Of a DNA stretch of 64,000 nt, positions 37,865-46,735 are shown in pieces. A program made the position numbers and the translations under genes. The stretch is from Parachlamydiales bacterium (GTDB lineage Bacteria; Chlamydiota; Chlamydiia; Chlamydiales; JABDDJ01), in assembly GCA_041671045.1 (NCBI GenBank), contig JBAZCF010000001.1, positions 248,001-312,000 on the forward strand, written 5' to 3'. Under the pieces are notes generated by a model. That model was given only the letters and a program-made list of their open reading frames with translations. It did no database searches and had not been told where the DNA came from. Numbering within the stretch: the first letter of the stretch is position 1; every line of letters starts with the position of its first letter.

Positions 37865-38632
37865 TTATTTTTCTAAATTTGAAAAATCTAAATGCTTGCT
37901 GATCAGCTTGCTCAACTCTCTGTAGGTCTTCACACTGCCCGGTGCTGTATTCCAAGTCATAGGTGGGTGCTTGATTAGATCCTGCAAAGGGAACAACAAA
38001 AGAACAACATTATCTAAAGAGTCATTTGTCTGATTTAAACGAAATAAGTGTATATGAGCATTTTTTGTGAAAGTGATATAGACCCTTCTAGTACCTTCAG
38101 GAATAGCAGGATTGAAGTAAACATTTGAGTAATAGTCGAGCATCTTTTTAAGATCTGCTTCGGAAGGCGTTTCATTGTCCAGCCAAACAGCAAAAAGGTC
38201 CCATCCTAACTTAGTGGACTTAGGAACTCCTGCCCAAACTTGAAACTTATCATTGGATTGCGGTTCTTTGATAGCAAGCCAGTTGGATTTGCCTTGATAG
38301 GGGTCAAAACCATACGACGTGGCGTGCGGAGGCCTTAAACGGATTTTATCTGCGAATGGCCTTAATATGCCCCAAACAGTCTGAGAGCGGTTATTTCCGC
38401 CTGAGCAAGAGGGAAATACGATATCATTTTTATTCAAGGCAAAAGGCTCTACTCCTTCTTCCATGACAATGAAAGTGCCACCCTTGATTCTGAATTGGTC
38501 TACCAATATGTCAAAGGAAGTATTTGCATTTGCCTGCAACTCAACATCATATTCAATGGAAGATGAGGTGATTTTAGCAGAGAGAGCTGAAATAAAAACT
38601 AAAGCAATAAGAAGATAGAATATTTTTTTCAT
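37865..38632 (-). CDS. Exported protein tyrosine phosphatase-like protein (CX5R)
   Basis: 255 aa with a signal peptide (MKKIFYLLIALVFISALSA). The sequence CSGGNNRSQ, with C76 and R82, matches the CX5R phosphate loop of protein tyrosine phosphatases, and the later PHATSYGFDPY resembles a conserved block of a bacterial PTP-like family. There is an internal YSNVYFNP segment and a Lys-rich, Leu-rich C-terminus. Export of a phosphatase-like protein by an intracellular bacterium suggests action outside the cell, but catalytic activity is not proven: a general-acid Asp cannot be assigned with confidence. Confidence 0.6.
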   Translation of the reverse strand: MKKIFYLLIALVFISALSAKITSSSIEYDVELQANANTSFDILVDQFRIKGGTFIVMEEGVEPFALNKNDIVFPSCSGGNNRSQTVWGILRPFADKIRLRPPHATSYGFDPYQGKSNWLAIKEPQSNDKFQVWAGVPKSTKLGWDLFAVWLDNETPSEADLKKMLDYYSNVYFNPAIPEGTRRVYITFTKNAHIHLFRLNQTNDSLDNVVLLLFPLQDLIKHPPMTWNTAPGSVKTYRELSKLISKHLDFSNLEK

Positions 38633-38785
38633 AATGTTATTATAGCAAGACTTTTATATAAAATCAACTCATAGTTGTTGTTTTGAGTAGAATTCATTTT
38701 AATATTTTTAATAATTGAGCTGTATATAATCTACTAAAGACATTACTATGTGATAGGAAAAATTAAGGCAGCTTTGTAAAAAATA

Positions 38786-39208
38786 ATGGCTAATATAAAA
38801 GCAACAATCTATTTCGAAAAACAATTCTGGATAGGCACATTCGAACGCACAGACAAAGAGGGATATGCCATCGCACGCCATATCTTCGGCAATGAACCCA
38901 CCGATCCAGAAATTTATGAGTTCGTCCTTAAACACTATCATACGCTTAACTTTGGTGAGCTGAGAGAAGTTAAATTACAAATTCAGCGCATGAACCCTAA
39001 AAGGGTCCAAAGAGAAGTGCGCCGTGAGATGGAAAGGATGAAAGAGACTGCGCGTCCTTCCTCTTATGCTGAGGATTACTTGCGTGAAGAGTTAGAAAAA
39101 AAGAAGAAAGAAAAGAAAGTTAAAACTAGTACTGAAAAACAAGCCTATAAAGACGATCAGTTTGAATTAAAGCAGCAAAAAAGAAAAAAGAAACATCTTG
39201 GGCATTAG
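38786..39208 (+). CDS. yjdF: YjdF family protein (DUF2992)
   Basis: 140-aa protein matching the YjdF/DUF2992 family: ATIYFEKQFWIGTFER at the N-terminus, ARHIFGNEPTDPEIYEFVL in the middle, and the RVQREVRREM helix. The C-terminal 50 residues are extremely Lys-rich and probably disordered or nucleic-acid binding. In Bacillus the yjdF gene is under a riboswitch; the 150-base upstream gap here shows no such element that I can recognise. No clear Shine-Dalgarno. Function of the family is unknown. Confidence 0.85.
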   Translation: MANIKATIYFEKQFWIGTFERTDKEGYAIARHIFGNEPTDPEIYEFVLKHYHTLNFGELREVKLQIQRMNPKRVQREVRREMERMKETARPSSYAEDYLREELEKKKKEKKVKTSTEKQAYKDDQFELKQQKRKKKHLGH

Positions 39209-39276
39209 AAAACAATTATACATTTATCGCACCCTGCCCATAAATTAATGATTAAGGCATAAATTAGGGGGGCGGC

Positions 39277-39375
39277 ATGAATGTTGGTGAAAGATTACCC
39301 GATGAAATAGCCCAAGCAATGGCACAAAATAACAATTTAACATATCTACCCATAGTTGTAGTACAGGAAGAATAA
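39277..39375 (+). CDS. Possible 32-aa leader or small protein upstream of the hydrolase
   Basis: ATG at 39277 with a strong GGGGGGC (39267-39273) before it, reading 32 codons (MNVGERLPDEIAQAMAQ...VQEE) to TAA at 39373-39375. The hydrolase ATG follows two bases later at 39378 and its own GGAAG site lies inside this ORF. The arrangement suggests translational coupling. No homologue is recognised; it could also be the tail of a decayed gene. Confidence 0.4.
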   Translation: MNVGERLPDEIAQAMAQNNNLTYLPIVVVQEE

Positions 39376-39377
39376 TA

Positions 39378-40244
39378 ATGAGTTCTCTTGAAATTACCCT
39401 AGCTTTTCCCGGTGCAGTAGCTACACACGCAGCATCTGCCGGTAATAAAATTATGAGTGTCCTTTACATTTTGTCTGTCGAGGCATTTGCTGTTATAAGG
39501 CATGTTATACCGTCTGCAATAGAGTGGCAGATAAGAAAGTTTAATGATGAAATAACAACCATTCCTTTTCCAATCACGCTAGGAAAAATACAGATACATG
39601 CGGAAGTACACTTGCATGGACATATAAATATTGAAGAGAACGTTACTTATAATCCTTTTCTCTTTTTTCATGGAGACCATAGCAGGCCAGATCCATTCCT
39701 AAATCTTATTAAAGTCGCTCTGAAAAGTAAGGCTTTGGTTTATTCTGTGTATATTCCTACAATCCATAAGGATGAAGAATTCGCTGAGCAAGGCATTTTA
39801 GCTGATGCCATTATGAGTATGATTGAACAAATGATCACTGACAAAAAGGGTATTTTTGGCGGTTTTAGAGGTGTGGGCCATTCGAAAGGGGCTATGCTTT
39901 TAGCAGAGAGGCAATTTCACTCCGATCTTCCACCTAAAATTCTTGAAACCTTTTGTATTGCTGGACCATTACGTGTAGTTCCGGAAGCAACTAATTTTAC
40001 CCCTCCTTTAAGTGCAATTTTTGAAGGGATTTATCCTAGAATTCTGAATCTTACTGAGCGTAAAATTGTTCAAATTGTACCTGAAGAAGATTGGTGTGCA
40101 CCCTATGTATGCATGGCAGTACGGCCGCATGAATATTGCTATACTGTGGATGGAATGCATTTAAGCGGTCTTTTCTCTGAAAAAACAACATATCTTTTTG
40201 AAAAATTTGTTAAAGGTGAACTTACACAAGAAATAATTCCTTAA
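39378..40244 (+). CDS. Alpha/beta-hydrolase fold protein
   Basis: 288 aa. The nucleophile elbow is GHSKG with S169; FFHGD may form the oxyanion loop; candidates for acid and base are EEDW (D about 234) and the late DGMHLSG His. A hydrophobic segment near residues 22-45 (MSVLYILSVEAFAVIRHVI) could anchor the protein to the membrane. It is probably a lipase/esterase-like enzyme; substrate unknown. It starts two bases after a small ORF (39277-39375). Confidence 0.65.
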   Translation: MSSLEITLAFPGAVATHAASAGNKIMSVLYILSVEAFAVIRHVIPSAIEWQIRKFNDEITTIPFPITLGKIQIHAEVHLHGHINIEENVTYNPFLFFHGDHSRPDPFLNLIKVALKSKALVYSVYIPTIHKDEEFAEQGILADAIMSMIEQMITDKKGIFGGFRGVGHSKGAMLLAERQFHSDLPPKILETFCIAGPLRVVPEATNFTPPLSAIFEGIYPRILNLTERKIVQIVPEEDWCAPYVCMAVRPHEYCYTVDGMHLSGLFSEKTTYLFEKFVKGELTQEIIP

Positions 40245-40437
40245 GTTATTAGAGATTAGTTATTGGGAGATGCAATGCCTTGGCCTGCTTGAGGATTGCC
40301 TCCCCCAGTGTTTCTTCTCAATCCCTCCTACCCCTATTAAAATGATGAATCTTTGGACGAGAAAGTGATTTTGAATTTGAGAATTCATCCTTATATGATA
40401 TTTTCGTCTCATAAGGGTAAAAATAAGAAGGTACGGT

Positions 40438-40839
40438 ATGAGCGGCAATGATGGAAACTTTGTAAGTCAAGAAGATGTATTTAAGCGTCTTGAGAAGGAT
40501 GAAAACGAAGCTAAAGAGTATGGCTTTTATTGGAAAAATATCAACCAGATCCTCTCGCAAGTCCAAAGTGAATGCCGTGAAGTACAAGAAGCTTGGAATA
40601 ATAATGATAAGGAAAGCCTAAAATCAGAAATCGGTGATTTGCTTCTAGCTTCGATGAGTGTGGCCATTTTTTGTGGCCTTGACCTTCAAGAGACCTTGCT
40701 TAAAAGTGCAGATAAATTCCAAGACCGTTTCCGGACTGTACTAAAGCTTGCAAAAGATGACGGCTATGATAATTTACAAGATCAGCCGTTTGAAGTTCTA
40801 ATCAACTATTGGAATCGAGCCAAAGCGCAGTATAAATAA
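40438..40839 (+). CDS. MazG-like nucleotide pyrophosphohydrolase
   Basis: 133-aa all-helical protein of the MazG-like superfamily. The magnesium-binding acidic motifs are visible: QSECREVQEAW (ExxE) and SEIGDLLLA (EIGD). Members hydrolyse nucleoside triphosphates to monophosphates and limit mutagenic or signalling nucleotides. AAGGT lies close before the ATG. It may be the first gene of an operon with the TPP enzyme 28 bases downstream. Confidence 0.85.
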   Translation: MSGNDGNFVSQEDVFKRLEKDENEAKEYGFYWKNINQILSQVQSECREVQEAWNNNDKESLKSEIGDLLLASMSVAIFCGLDLQETLLKSADKFQDRFRTVLKLAKDDGYDNLQDQPFEVLINYWNRAKAQYK

Positions 40840-40866
40840 CTTATTCAACGTAATTGGGAGGATGGA

Positions 40867-42555
40867 ATGAAAATCAAAGAAGTACTCCTTAATATGTTGA
40901 GCCTGGAAGGTATTAGACACATTTTCATGGTACCGGGAGGGCTAATAGACCCTTTCCTTACAGCGTTTGATAGCGGGATCGACATTACCCCTATCGTAGC
41001 AGCGCAAGAAGGGGGTGCAGCGTATATGGCGGATGGGTATGCTAGGGCAAGTAATAAGTTTGGTGTATGTCTCTGTATTGGCGGTCCAGGGGTAACCAAC
41101 ACGATGACCCCCATACTCGCCGCTAAAAGCGATGAAAGCCCCCTCTTAATACTTAGCGGTGAAGTCCCTACTTTTGCTGAAGGCCTAGGGATGTTCCAGG
41201 ATGCCAGTCTTATCTCTTTGGATGATTTTGATATATTGAAATCAAGTACCAAATCTTCTGTCATCATTGCACACGCCAACCTATTTCATCATCATTTTCA
41301 GCATAGCTTACAGACAATGCTGACCCCTATACGTTCGCCTGTACACATTTGCATACCGAAAGATATCCAAGAGACCGATATAGGTAATATAGAATTAAAG
41401 CCTTTAGGGCCTGCATACTATAGCTCTAAAGTTCTAGATGCATCAGCTGCTGAGACTTGTTTGGAAGATTTTAAAAATACTAAAGTAGTTATCTTAGCAG
41501 GAAATGGGGTAGATACTCCCGAAGGCGCTTTAGCATTACGCCGATTAAGCGAAGCTTTGGAAATCCCGGTTGCAACCACATTGCGCGCCAAGGGAGTCTT
41601 GCCTGAAGACCACCCTCTATCTTTAGGTGTTTTTGGATATGCCGGAACGGCACATGCAACCCAAGCATTGATGCACGAGAACCTTGAGGTTTTGATTGTA
41701 TTGGGATCCGGCTTAAATCAACGCGATTCAATGGATTGGACCAAGCAATTGAGCCCTTCAATACGTTTTATCCAAGTAAACCTGAATTTAGAAGCGAGTT
41801 CTAGCCAATATGCCCATAACTTAAATGTTCAGGGCGATTGCCAAACATTCCTGGAGTATGTCAGCTCAAAAAATCTAAAGCCTGTCCCTGCACGAAAAGA
41901 GTGGGTTGAAAAGATTAAATCGGCTCCACGATTATATGATAGTGAAAACCAGTTTTCTATGGCAGCGCCTATACACCCTGCTAGGGTTGTCCATGACTTG
42001 CGCCAAGTAGCGCCGAAAGACACAGTTCTATTGGTGGATAGTGGCGCGCATAGGGCTTTTTGCGGGCATTATTGGGAGGCGTACCATGCCGGAGAATATA
42101 TTTCTGCAACTAATTTAGGACCAATGGGCTGGGCAATACCTGCAGGAATTGGTGTAAAATTAGCCGTCCCTCAAAAACCTTGCTGTGTAGTGACAGGAGA
42201 TGGCTGTATGCTTATGCATGGAATGGAGATTCAAACAGCAGCAAGATATAAAATTCCATTAGTGTATGTGGTTATAAATAACAGCGCATTAGGAAATGTT
42301 TATCTACGTGCGGAGAAGGAAGGAAAAACAGCGATGGAGCTTACCTCTTTACCCGACCATGACTGGGCAGGCTTTGCGAGAGCCTTAGGTGCTCAAAGCG
42401 AAACAGTGAAAGATCCCAATACCTTGAAAGATGCTTTTAAACGTGCTTTTTCATCCAACGCTACTTATCTTTTAGATATAAAATGCGGAAAAGGATTTTC
42501 TACTCCTGTAGAGCCTTTTACTGAAGCAGCAAAAACATGGAGTTACCAAGACTGA
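40867..42555 (+). CDS. Thiamine pyrophosphate-dependent enzyme (acetolactate synthase large-subunit-like)
   Basis: 562-aa protein of the acetolactate synthase/benzoylformate decarboxylase family. The activating Glu is E48 (AAQEGGAA); the TPP-Mg motif is GDG (444-446) with N471-N472, the expected 26-residue spacing. GGGAGG precedes the ATG. The usual FAD-site segments are present only loosely, and no small regulatory subunit gene is nearby; other branched-chain biosynthesis genes are also absent here, so it may decarboxylate another 2-oxo acid. The stop overlaps the next start (TGATG). Confidence 0.85.
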   Translation: MKIKEVLLNMLSLEGIRHIFMVPGGLIDPFLTAFDSGIDITPIVAAQEGGAAYMADGYARASNKFGVCLCIGGPGVTNTMTPILAAKSDESPLLILSGEVPTFAEGLGMFQDASLISLDDFDILKSSTKSSVIIAHANLFHHHFQHSLQTMLTPIRSPVHICIPKDIQETDIGNIELKPLGPAYYSSKVLDASAAETCLEDFKNTKVVILAGNGVDTPEGALALRRLSEALEIPVATTLRAKGVLPEDHPLSLGVFGYAGTAHATQALMHENLEVLIVLGSGLNQRDSMDWTKQLSPSIRFIQVNLNLEASSSQYAHNLNVQGDCQTFLEYVSSKNLKPVPARKEWVEKIKSAPRLYDSENQFSMAAPIHPARVVHDLRQVAPKDTVLLVDSGAHRAFCGHYWEAYHAGEYISATNLGPMGWAIPAGIGVKLAVPQKPCCVVTGDGCMLMHGMEIQTAARYKIPLVYVVINNSALGNVYLRAEKEGKTAMELTSLPDHDWAGFARALGAQSETVKDPNTLKDAFKRAFSSNATYLLDIKCGKGFSTPVEPFTEAAKTWSYQD

Positions 42556-43082
42556 TGAGCCGCTTACCAGATCCAGTATCTCAATTGCAGGGGGATGACC
42601 TTGCATTATTTAATGAGCTTCTAGCTAAAAGAGGAAGCCTTGATGGAATGTACCGTACCCTGTTAAATCATCCGGAACTAACAAAGCATGTATCGGATCT
42701 GGGGACTTACCTTCGGTTTAATTCCACTTTAGAGGGGAAATATCGAGAATTCATCATATTATTTTCAGCACATCACCTGAAAATAGGATATGAGTGGATC
42801 AAACACTTGGAACCGGCTGTACAAGCAGGTTTAGATACTGCTATTATTGATGCGATAAAGAACGATAAAGAATTGCCGGAGCCCTATCTAACGCTATCTT
42901 TGGCGGTATTGCATACTGCTAAGTTGGAGAATATTCCCGAAGCCATACAAAATAAGATTATTACTCTTGTAGGTGTGAAGGGCTTATTAGAATTGGTTGT
43001 CCTTGTAGGTTTCTATAGAATGATCGCAGGAATAATCACTTCCTTCGATGTCCCTTTACCCGCTAACGGCCATGGTGCTTAA
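42555..43082 (+). CDS. Carboxymuconolactone decarboxylase family protein
   Basis: 175-aa helical protein of the CMD/AhpD-like superfamily: GKYREFIILFSAHHLKIGYEW is the typical REL-to-YEW segment and matches the usual position. The AhpD CxxC pair is absent, as in other CMD proteins. An upstream ATG at 42537 would add six residues, but TGATG at 42553-42557 joins the TPP enzyme stop with ATG 42555, and GGAG at 42540-42543 precedes it, so coupled translation from 42555 is preferred. Likely acts with the TPP enzyme on the same compound; the reaction is unknown. Confidence 0.82.
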   Translation: MSRLPDPVSQLQGDDLALFNELLAKRGSLDGMYRTLLNHPELTKHVSDLGTYLRFNSTLEGKYREFIILFSAHHLKIGYEWIKHLEPAVQAGLDTAIIDAIKNDKELPEPYLTLSLAVLHTAKLENIPEAIQNKIITLVGVKGLLELVVLVGFYRMIAGIITSFDVPLPANGHGA

Positions 43083-43464
43083 CTTTGTCCTAGTGAGGTG
43101 ACCCTATGCTTTTTGGAAAAAATCAGTGTGCTTGCCTGTAAAGTAGATCTGCAGATTCAACTTGCGCAGCTCGAGGCATCGCTTGGTTATGCTAAATCCA
43201 GCAATGAGAGATTTGAGGCAATTCTTGAGTTTAATCAAGACCATAAAACCCTCCGATCGATTCTAACGAGAGTTTTGCAATTTCTTGAATGTCTTCATCA
43301 TCATCAACGAGCAATAATTTGTTTAAAGTCCCTTTCGTCATTCCTGCTCCTAAAAAATACATAGGACTATGTATTGTATTATTAGGATCACTATAATTAA
43401 TTATTATTTTAATAGTGAACTGTTAGGCTGAAAAATACATCTATTGTTAGGAAGGGGTGCTTGG
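43083..43464. other. Gene-poor gap with decayed sequence
   Basis: Apart from a response-regulator remnant on the - strand (43231-43341), the 380 bases carry only accidental ORFs. A + strand frame at 43098-43364 (88 aa) is open but runs antisense through the remnant and shows no family features. The AT-rich stretch at 43365-43440 probably contains the beta-lactamase-like gene promoter. Confidence 0.5.
43231..43341 (-). pseudogene. Remnant of a response regulator receiver domain
   Basis: 36 codons starting with ATG at 43341 behind AGGAGCAGG. The translation includes KLLLVDDDEDIQEIAKLSL, which is the first strand and acidic pocket of a two-component receiver domain, then SIGGF and a premature TAA at 43231-43233. 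The rest of the domain, including the phospho-acceptor Asp and the Lys, is missing. It is the N-terminal stump of a decayed gene with its ribosome binding site still in place. Confidence 0.7.
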
Positions 43465-44637
43465 ATGAGTCAACTTTTACGGACTATTTTTGTTTTTGGC
43501 TGTTTGAGTCTAGTCAATCTGCTTTCCCTTTATGCTCTTCCTCCGTTACTCCTCTCTCCAAATGTAAAAAATATCTCTCCTATTCTTCAATCCCTTATCG
43601 AGGAATATAAAATTCCCGGAATGGCAGCAGCTGTAGTCTCTAGTGATAAGCTGATCGCCGCAGGAGTCGCAGGTGTTCGCTCCCGCAATTATCCCAATAA
43701 AGTTACCATTGAAGATCAGTTCCACCTTGGTTCCGATACTAAATCTATGACAGCTACAGTCATTGCAAGATTAGTAGAGAGAGGGCTTATAAATTGGAAT
43801 ACAAAGGTCGTTGATCTTTTTCCTGCTCTGCAGGGGAACATAGACCCCCGCTATAACAATCTGGATTTGCAGCAGCTTTTAACACACCGAGGGGGCATTG
43901 TTCCAAATCTTCCCTTCCGTCAAATACAAACTGAGGCAGGCAATAATCTGGTCAAAGCCCGTCAAATGGGGATGAAACAAGCCTTAAATAAGGCTCCTGT
44001 CGGAAATCCAGGTGAATACCATTATTCTAACATGGGATATGTTATCGCCGGACATATGGCTGAAAAAGTCACAGGAGAGCCCTGGGAACAAATTATGCGA
44101 ACTCAGCTTTTCTTCCCGTTAGGGATGCAAAGCGCAGGATTTCAAGCTCCAGGCAATGGATTGTTTACACAACCTGTCGGCCACACTGCTGAAGGCAAAC
44201 CGGTGGGCCTTTCTGATAATCCGGAGATGATGGGGCCAGCAGGAACAGTGCATGTATCCATATTAGATTGGGCTAAATATGCAATGCTCCATTTACGTGC
44301 AGCTCGGGGCAATCCTAGCCTAATAACTCAAGCGCTGTTTGACAAGTTGCAGCAGCCGGTGTCTAATCCACCTCCAGCCTATGCTATGGGATGGGGTGTA
44401 AGCCATCCACGCTGGGCACAAGGGAAAGTCCTCACACATGCAGGCAGCAATACGTATTGGTTTGCAATCGCATGGATAGCGCCAAAGAAGGATGTAGCCA
44501 TTCTTGTCGCATGTAATCAAGGAGGGGAAGACGCAAAGGCAGCTTGTAATAAAGCTGCCTTAAGAATTAGACAGTCGTTAGGTATTCAAAGCCCAAGTGC
44601 GCTTGTTGGAATATTGGAAAATTCAAACAAAAACTAA
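43465..44637 (+). CDS. Exported class C beta-lactamase-like serine hydrolase
   Basis: 390-aa serine hydrolase of the beta-lactamase/penicillin-binding (class C, AmpC/EstB-like) family. S90-D-T-K93 is the SxxK nucleophile motif, Y187-S-N189 the YxN motif, and H325-A-G the KTG equivalent. A TTG lies at 43444, but AGGAAGGGG at 43449-43457 selects ATG 43465, which starts a signal peptide. HAG rather than KTG is common among esterases and D-amino-acid peptidases of this fold, so true beta-lactamase activity is uncertain. It converges with the P-loop gene three bases later. Confidence 0.88.
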   Translation: MSQLLRTIFVFGCLSLVNLLSLYALPPLLLSPNVKNISPILQSLIEEYKIPGMAAAVVSSDKLIAAGVAGVRSRNYPNKVTIEDQFHLGSDTKSMTATVIARLVERGLINWNTKVVDLFPALQGNIDPRYNNLDLQQLLTHRGGIVPNLPFRQIQTEAGNNLVKARQMGMKQALNKAPVGNPGEYHYSNMGYVIAGHMAEKVTGEPWEQIMRTQLFFPLGMQSAGFQAPGNGLFTQPVGHTAEGKPVGLSDNPEMMGPAGTVHVSILDWAKYAMLHLRAARGNPSLITQALFDKLQQPVSNPPPAYAMGWGVSHPRWAQGKVLTHAGSNTYWFAIAWIAPKKDVAILVACNQGGEDAKAACNKAALRIRQSLGIQSPSALVGILENSNKN

Positions 44638-44640
44638 GTG

Positions 44641-45669
44641 TTATTTTGTCGATTCCATAAAGTGGAACATCTCGTCCAAAGCTCCAATCGCCTTTTGCGT
44701 ATCGCCTGAGGTATTATCAATAATAAGGTCTTGCGGGATTCTAGGGGAAATATAGTAGGTTTTTGTTTTGTCCCTACAATCTTGCAATAACCGGTCTTGG
44801 TATTCTTCAAATTGAGGGCGTGAAAGTTCACCATAATTGAATATCTGAGTTTTATAATCTGGAAGCATACTTAGAGTATTTGCAGCCATGCTAAAAGATT
44901 CTTCTAATGCAGCTATGCTAACTTCTTGTATTGGATCACAAGAACTATCATCAATTTTATAGATAGAACAAAAACTGATTATTAAATTGCTGACGAAGCG
45001 CTTTTCTCTAAGATTTTCATGGATGAAAGCATCACGGTTTCTTTTAAGCAGTCTCTGGTAGGCAACAGGAAAATCACAGTACAACATTACTTTGATGACA
45101 GAAACGTCAGGAAAGATCTCTTGAACCTGTTCCGCTGAATAGTACCATGAGTCTAGAAGCACAAAATTCCCTTCTCCTAGTGCTTTTTGAATTAGCTCCA
45201 CCATTTCGCATCGTATACCCTCATTGACTTCATTCTTCCATTGGATGTTTTCAGTTTGGTTTAACTCATCTTTTATCGTTTTTAAGACAGCTTGAGCTTT
45301 TTCGCATTCTTCTAGTGTTGCTGTCTTCTTAAAAAGAACATGTTTTGTGCGCAAGGCATGATAAAGGTTATCTTTAGCAATAGCCTTTACTAGGCAGGCG
45401 TATTCCTCAGGAAATCGTTTTTCCACAGCTCTTGGAAATTCTCTAATGACGATAACATCTTCATCTACAATTTCCAGATCCTTCCACTGCAGACTAAGAG
45501 AATCTATGAGAGTAGATTTTCCTGCGCTGCAAGTCCCTTTAAAATAGATGATCGCAGGCTTTTGATCATTGCTTGCATAAGACGTAGAAACGAAAAACAA
45601 TAGGAAGATAGTGAAAAATCGTATGAGTTGCGTCTCGCAATTGCCCAGGAGGGATCGTGGATACTTCAT
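44641..45669 (-). CDS. Exported P-loop kinase-like protein
   Basis: 342 aa. A hydrophobic segment at about residues 15-32 (LIRFFTIFLLFFVSTSYA) looks like a signal peptide, yet residues 45-53 are a Walker A loop, GTCSAGKST, in a domain resembling chloramphenicol phosphotransferase or zeta-toxin kinases. LLDSWYY later resembles the Walker B/DxD neighbourhood, and KRNRDA is a lid-like arginine stretch. Exported kinases are unusual because ATP is scarce outside the cytoplasm; a secreted effector acting in the host is a plausible inference. Preceded by no operon partner. Confidence 0.65.
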   Translation of the reverse strand: MKYPRSLLGNCETQLIRFFTIFLLFFVSTSYASNDQKPAIIYFKGTCSAGKSTLIDSLSLQWKDLEIVDEDVIVIREFPRAVEKRFPEEYACLVKAIAKDNLYHALRTKHVLFKKTATLEECEKAQAVLKTIKDELNQTENIQWKNEVNEGIRCEMVELIQKALGEGNFVLLDSWYYSAEQVQEIFPDVSVIKVMLYCDFPVAYQRLLKRNRDAFIHENLREKRFVSNLIISFCSIYKIDDSSCDPIQEVSIAALEESFSMAANTLSMLPDYKTQIFNYGELSRPQFEEYQDRLLQDCRDKTKTYYISPRIPQDLIIDNTSGDTQKAIGALDEMFHFMESTK

Positions 45670-45783
45670 ATTCTATGTACCTTTAAACATTTAGAATATG
45701 ATATTACCGTCCACTAATGACAAGCAACAGCTTTTGTATGAAAGATTGGGAATATGAAAAGAGAGAAGACTTTGGATATTACC

Positions 45784-45810
45784 GCTAGGAGCTGTTCTTC
45801 AGCTCCTAGC
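45784..45810 (-). terminator. Stem-loop terminator of the gene ending at 45833
   Basis: GCTAGGAGCTG (45784-45794) and CAGCTCCTAGC (45800-45810) make a perfect 11-bp stem with a five-base loop, 22 bases past the stop on the - strand. Confidence 0.7.
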
Positions 45811-45832
45811 ATTTAGACATTAGTAGTAATGG

Positions 45833-46366
45833 TTATTCAACAATAATAACCCCTACAGTGGCTCTGGAAGAGGGATTATCATCTCTCCATTCCTTCATAG
45901 CATCACTGCACACTATTGCCTCTTCTAGATCAAATCTAACTTCATATACACCTTTTTCCATAGGCGCTACCAAAGTGAAATTTGCCTTACCTTTTTTATC
46001 CCATACCCCTACGGAGTGAGTGATACAACTTTGTGCTTCCTGCCCTTTGATCCCTAAAATCACATGGTACATATTCCATGACTCTAATCGATCAGAGTCA
46101 ATTTTATATTTTACTGTACCATGAATATGTTCACCCGGCTTCACAATGACCAGACGGCCTTTGTTGGCAAGGTTAAGATCTCTTAGGGTAATGGGGCCGT
46201 AAGATACGTCTTTAGCTACCAATCCGATCCATGGATAGGAACTAATCCATTCAGTCAGCTTCTCCTTAGGGGAATCAGCTGCCTGTAATGGAAGGGTGCA
46301 CAAAGAAGCTAATAAAAGAGAGCCCCATACTGCATTTTTAACTTGTGATAAAAAATGTTTCCGCAT
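45833..46366 (-). CDS. Exported hypothetical protein
   Basis: 177 aa with a signal peptide (MRKHFLSQVKNAVWGSLLLAS..., cleavage after LQAA). The mature protein is predicted to be beta-rich, with VKPGEHIHGTVKYKI, WNMYHVILGI and VYEVRFDLEEA strands, suggesting an immunoglobulin-like or jelly-roll domain. Two Cys in the mature part (QSCITH, IVCSDA) could form a disulfide. AAAGGAGC precedes the ATG. No family recognised. A strong terminator follows. Confidence 0.65.
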   Translation of the reverse strand: MRKHFLSQVKNAVWGSLLLASLCTLPLQAADSPKEKLTEWISSYPWIGLVAKDVSYGPITLRDLNLANKGRLVIVKPGEHIHGTVKYKIDSDRLESWNMYHVILGIKGQEAQSCITHSVGVWDKKGKANFTLVAPMEKGVYEVRFDLEEAIVCSDAMKEWRDDNPSSRATVGVIIVE

Positions 46367-46735
46367 AATAGCTCCTTTTGTTTGTTTAAGACAGACTGTA
46401 AAGTGTGATGAATTGGATAAGCTTGCTGAAGATCATTCTTAAAGTGTGGTCTTCGTTTCACTTAATCTATCCCACCACTTTCGCATGTCTGTAAGCTCAT
46501 GATAGGATTACTTAAGTATAAGGGCAAGTTAAAAGGGGCTTTAAAATTATTCTTAGACATTGTTTTAGCCTCTTATTATGTTATTAAGCCTTTATATATA
46601 TTCCTTAAGTATTCAATAAAATTCGATAGGCTTTAAAAATCATCCAAAATATGAATTTAATGGCGTGTTTCCTCACATTTCTCTTTTTATTAATTTAAGG
46701 TATAATCACAAGGAATTTGATAGGGGAAAATAGTT
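46367..46735. other. Divergent intergenic region
   Basis: About 370 bases between the exported protein (- strand) and mepB (+ strand). AT-rich, no convincing ORF or RNA gene; it must carry both promoters. TATAATCACAAGG at about 46702 is a candidate -10 region for mepB. Confidence 0.4.

Noticed and set aside
37563..37955. - strand ORFs within the acidic tail region
   Set aside because: Shadows of the acidic codons of the repeat protein on the other strand.
38633..38785. yjdF-type riboswitch upstream of the yjdF gene
   Set aside because: No conserved stems could be drawn by eye; the gap is short and AT-rich.
40245..40437. Possible gene remnant before the MazG-like gene
   Set aside because: Several short frames only; no motif could be assigned.
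43098..43364. 88-aa + strand ORF
   Set aside because: Runs antisense through the response-regulator remnant and has no family features.
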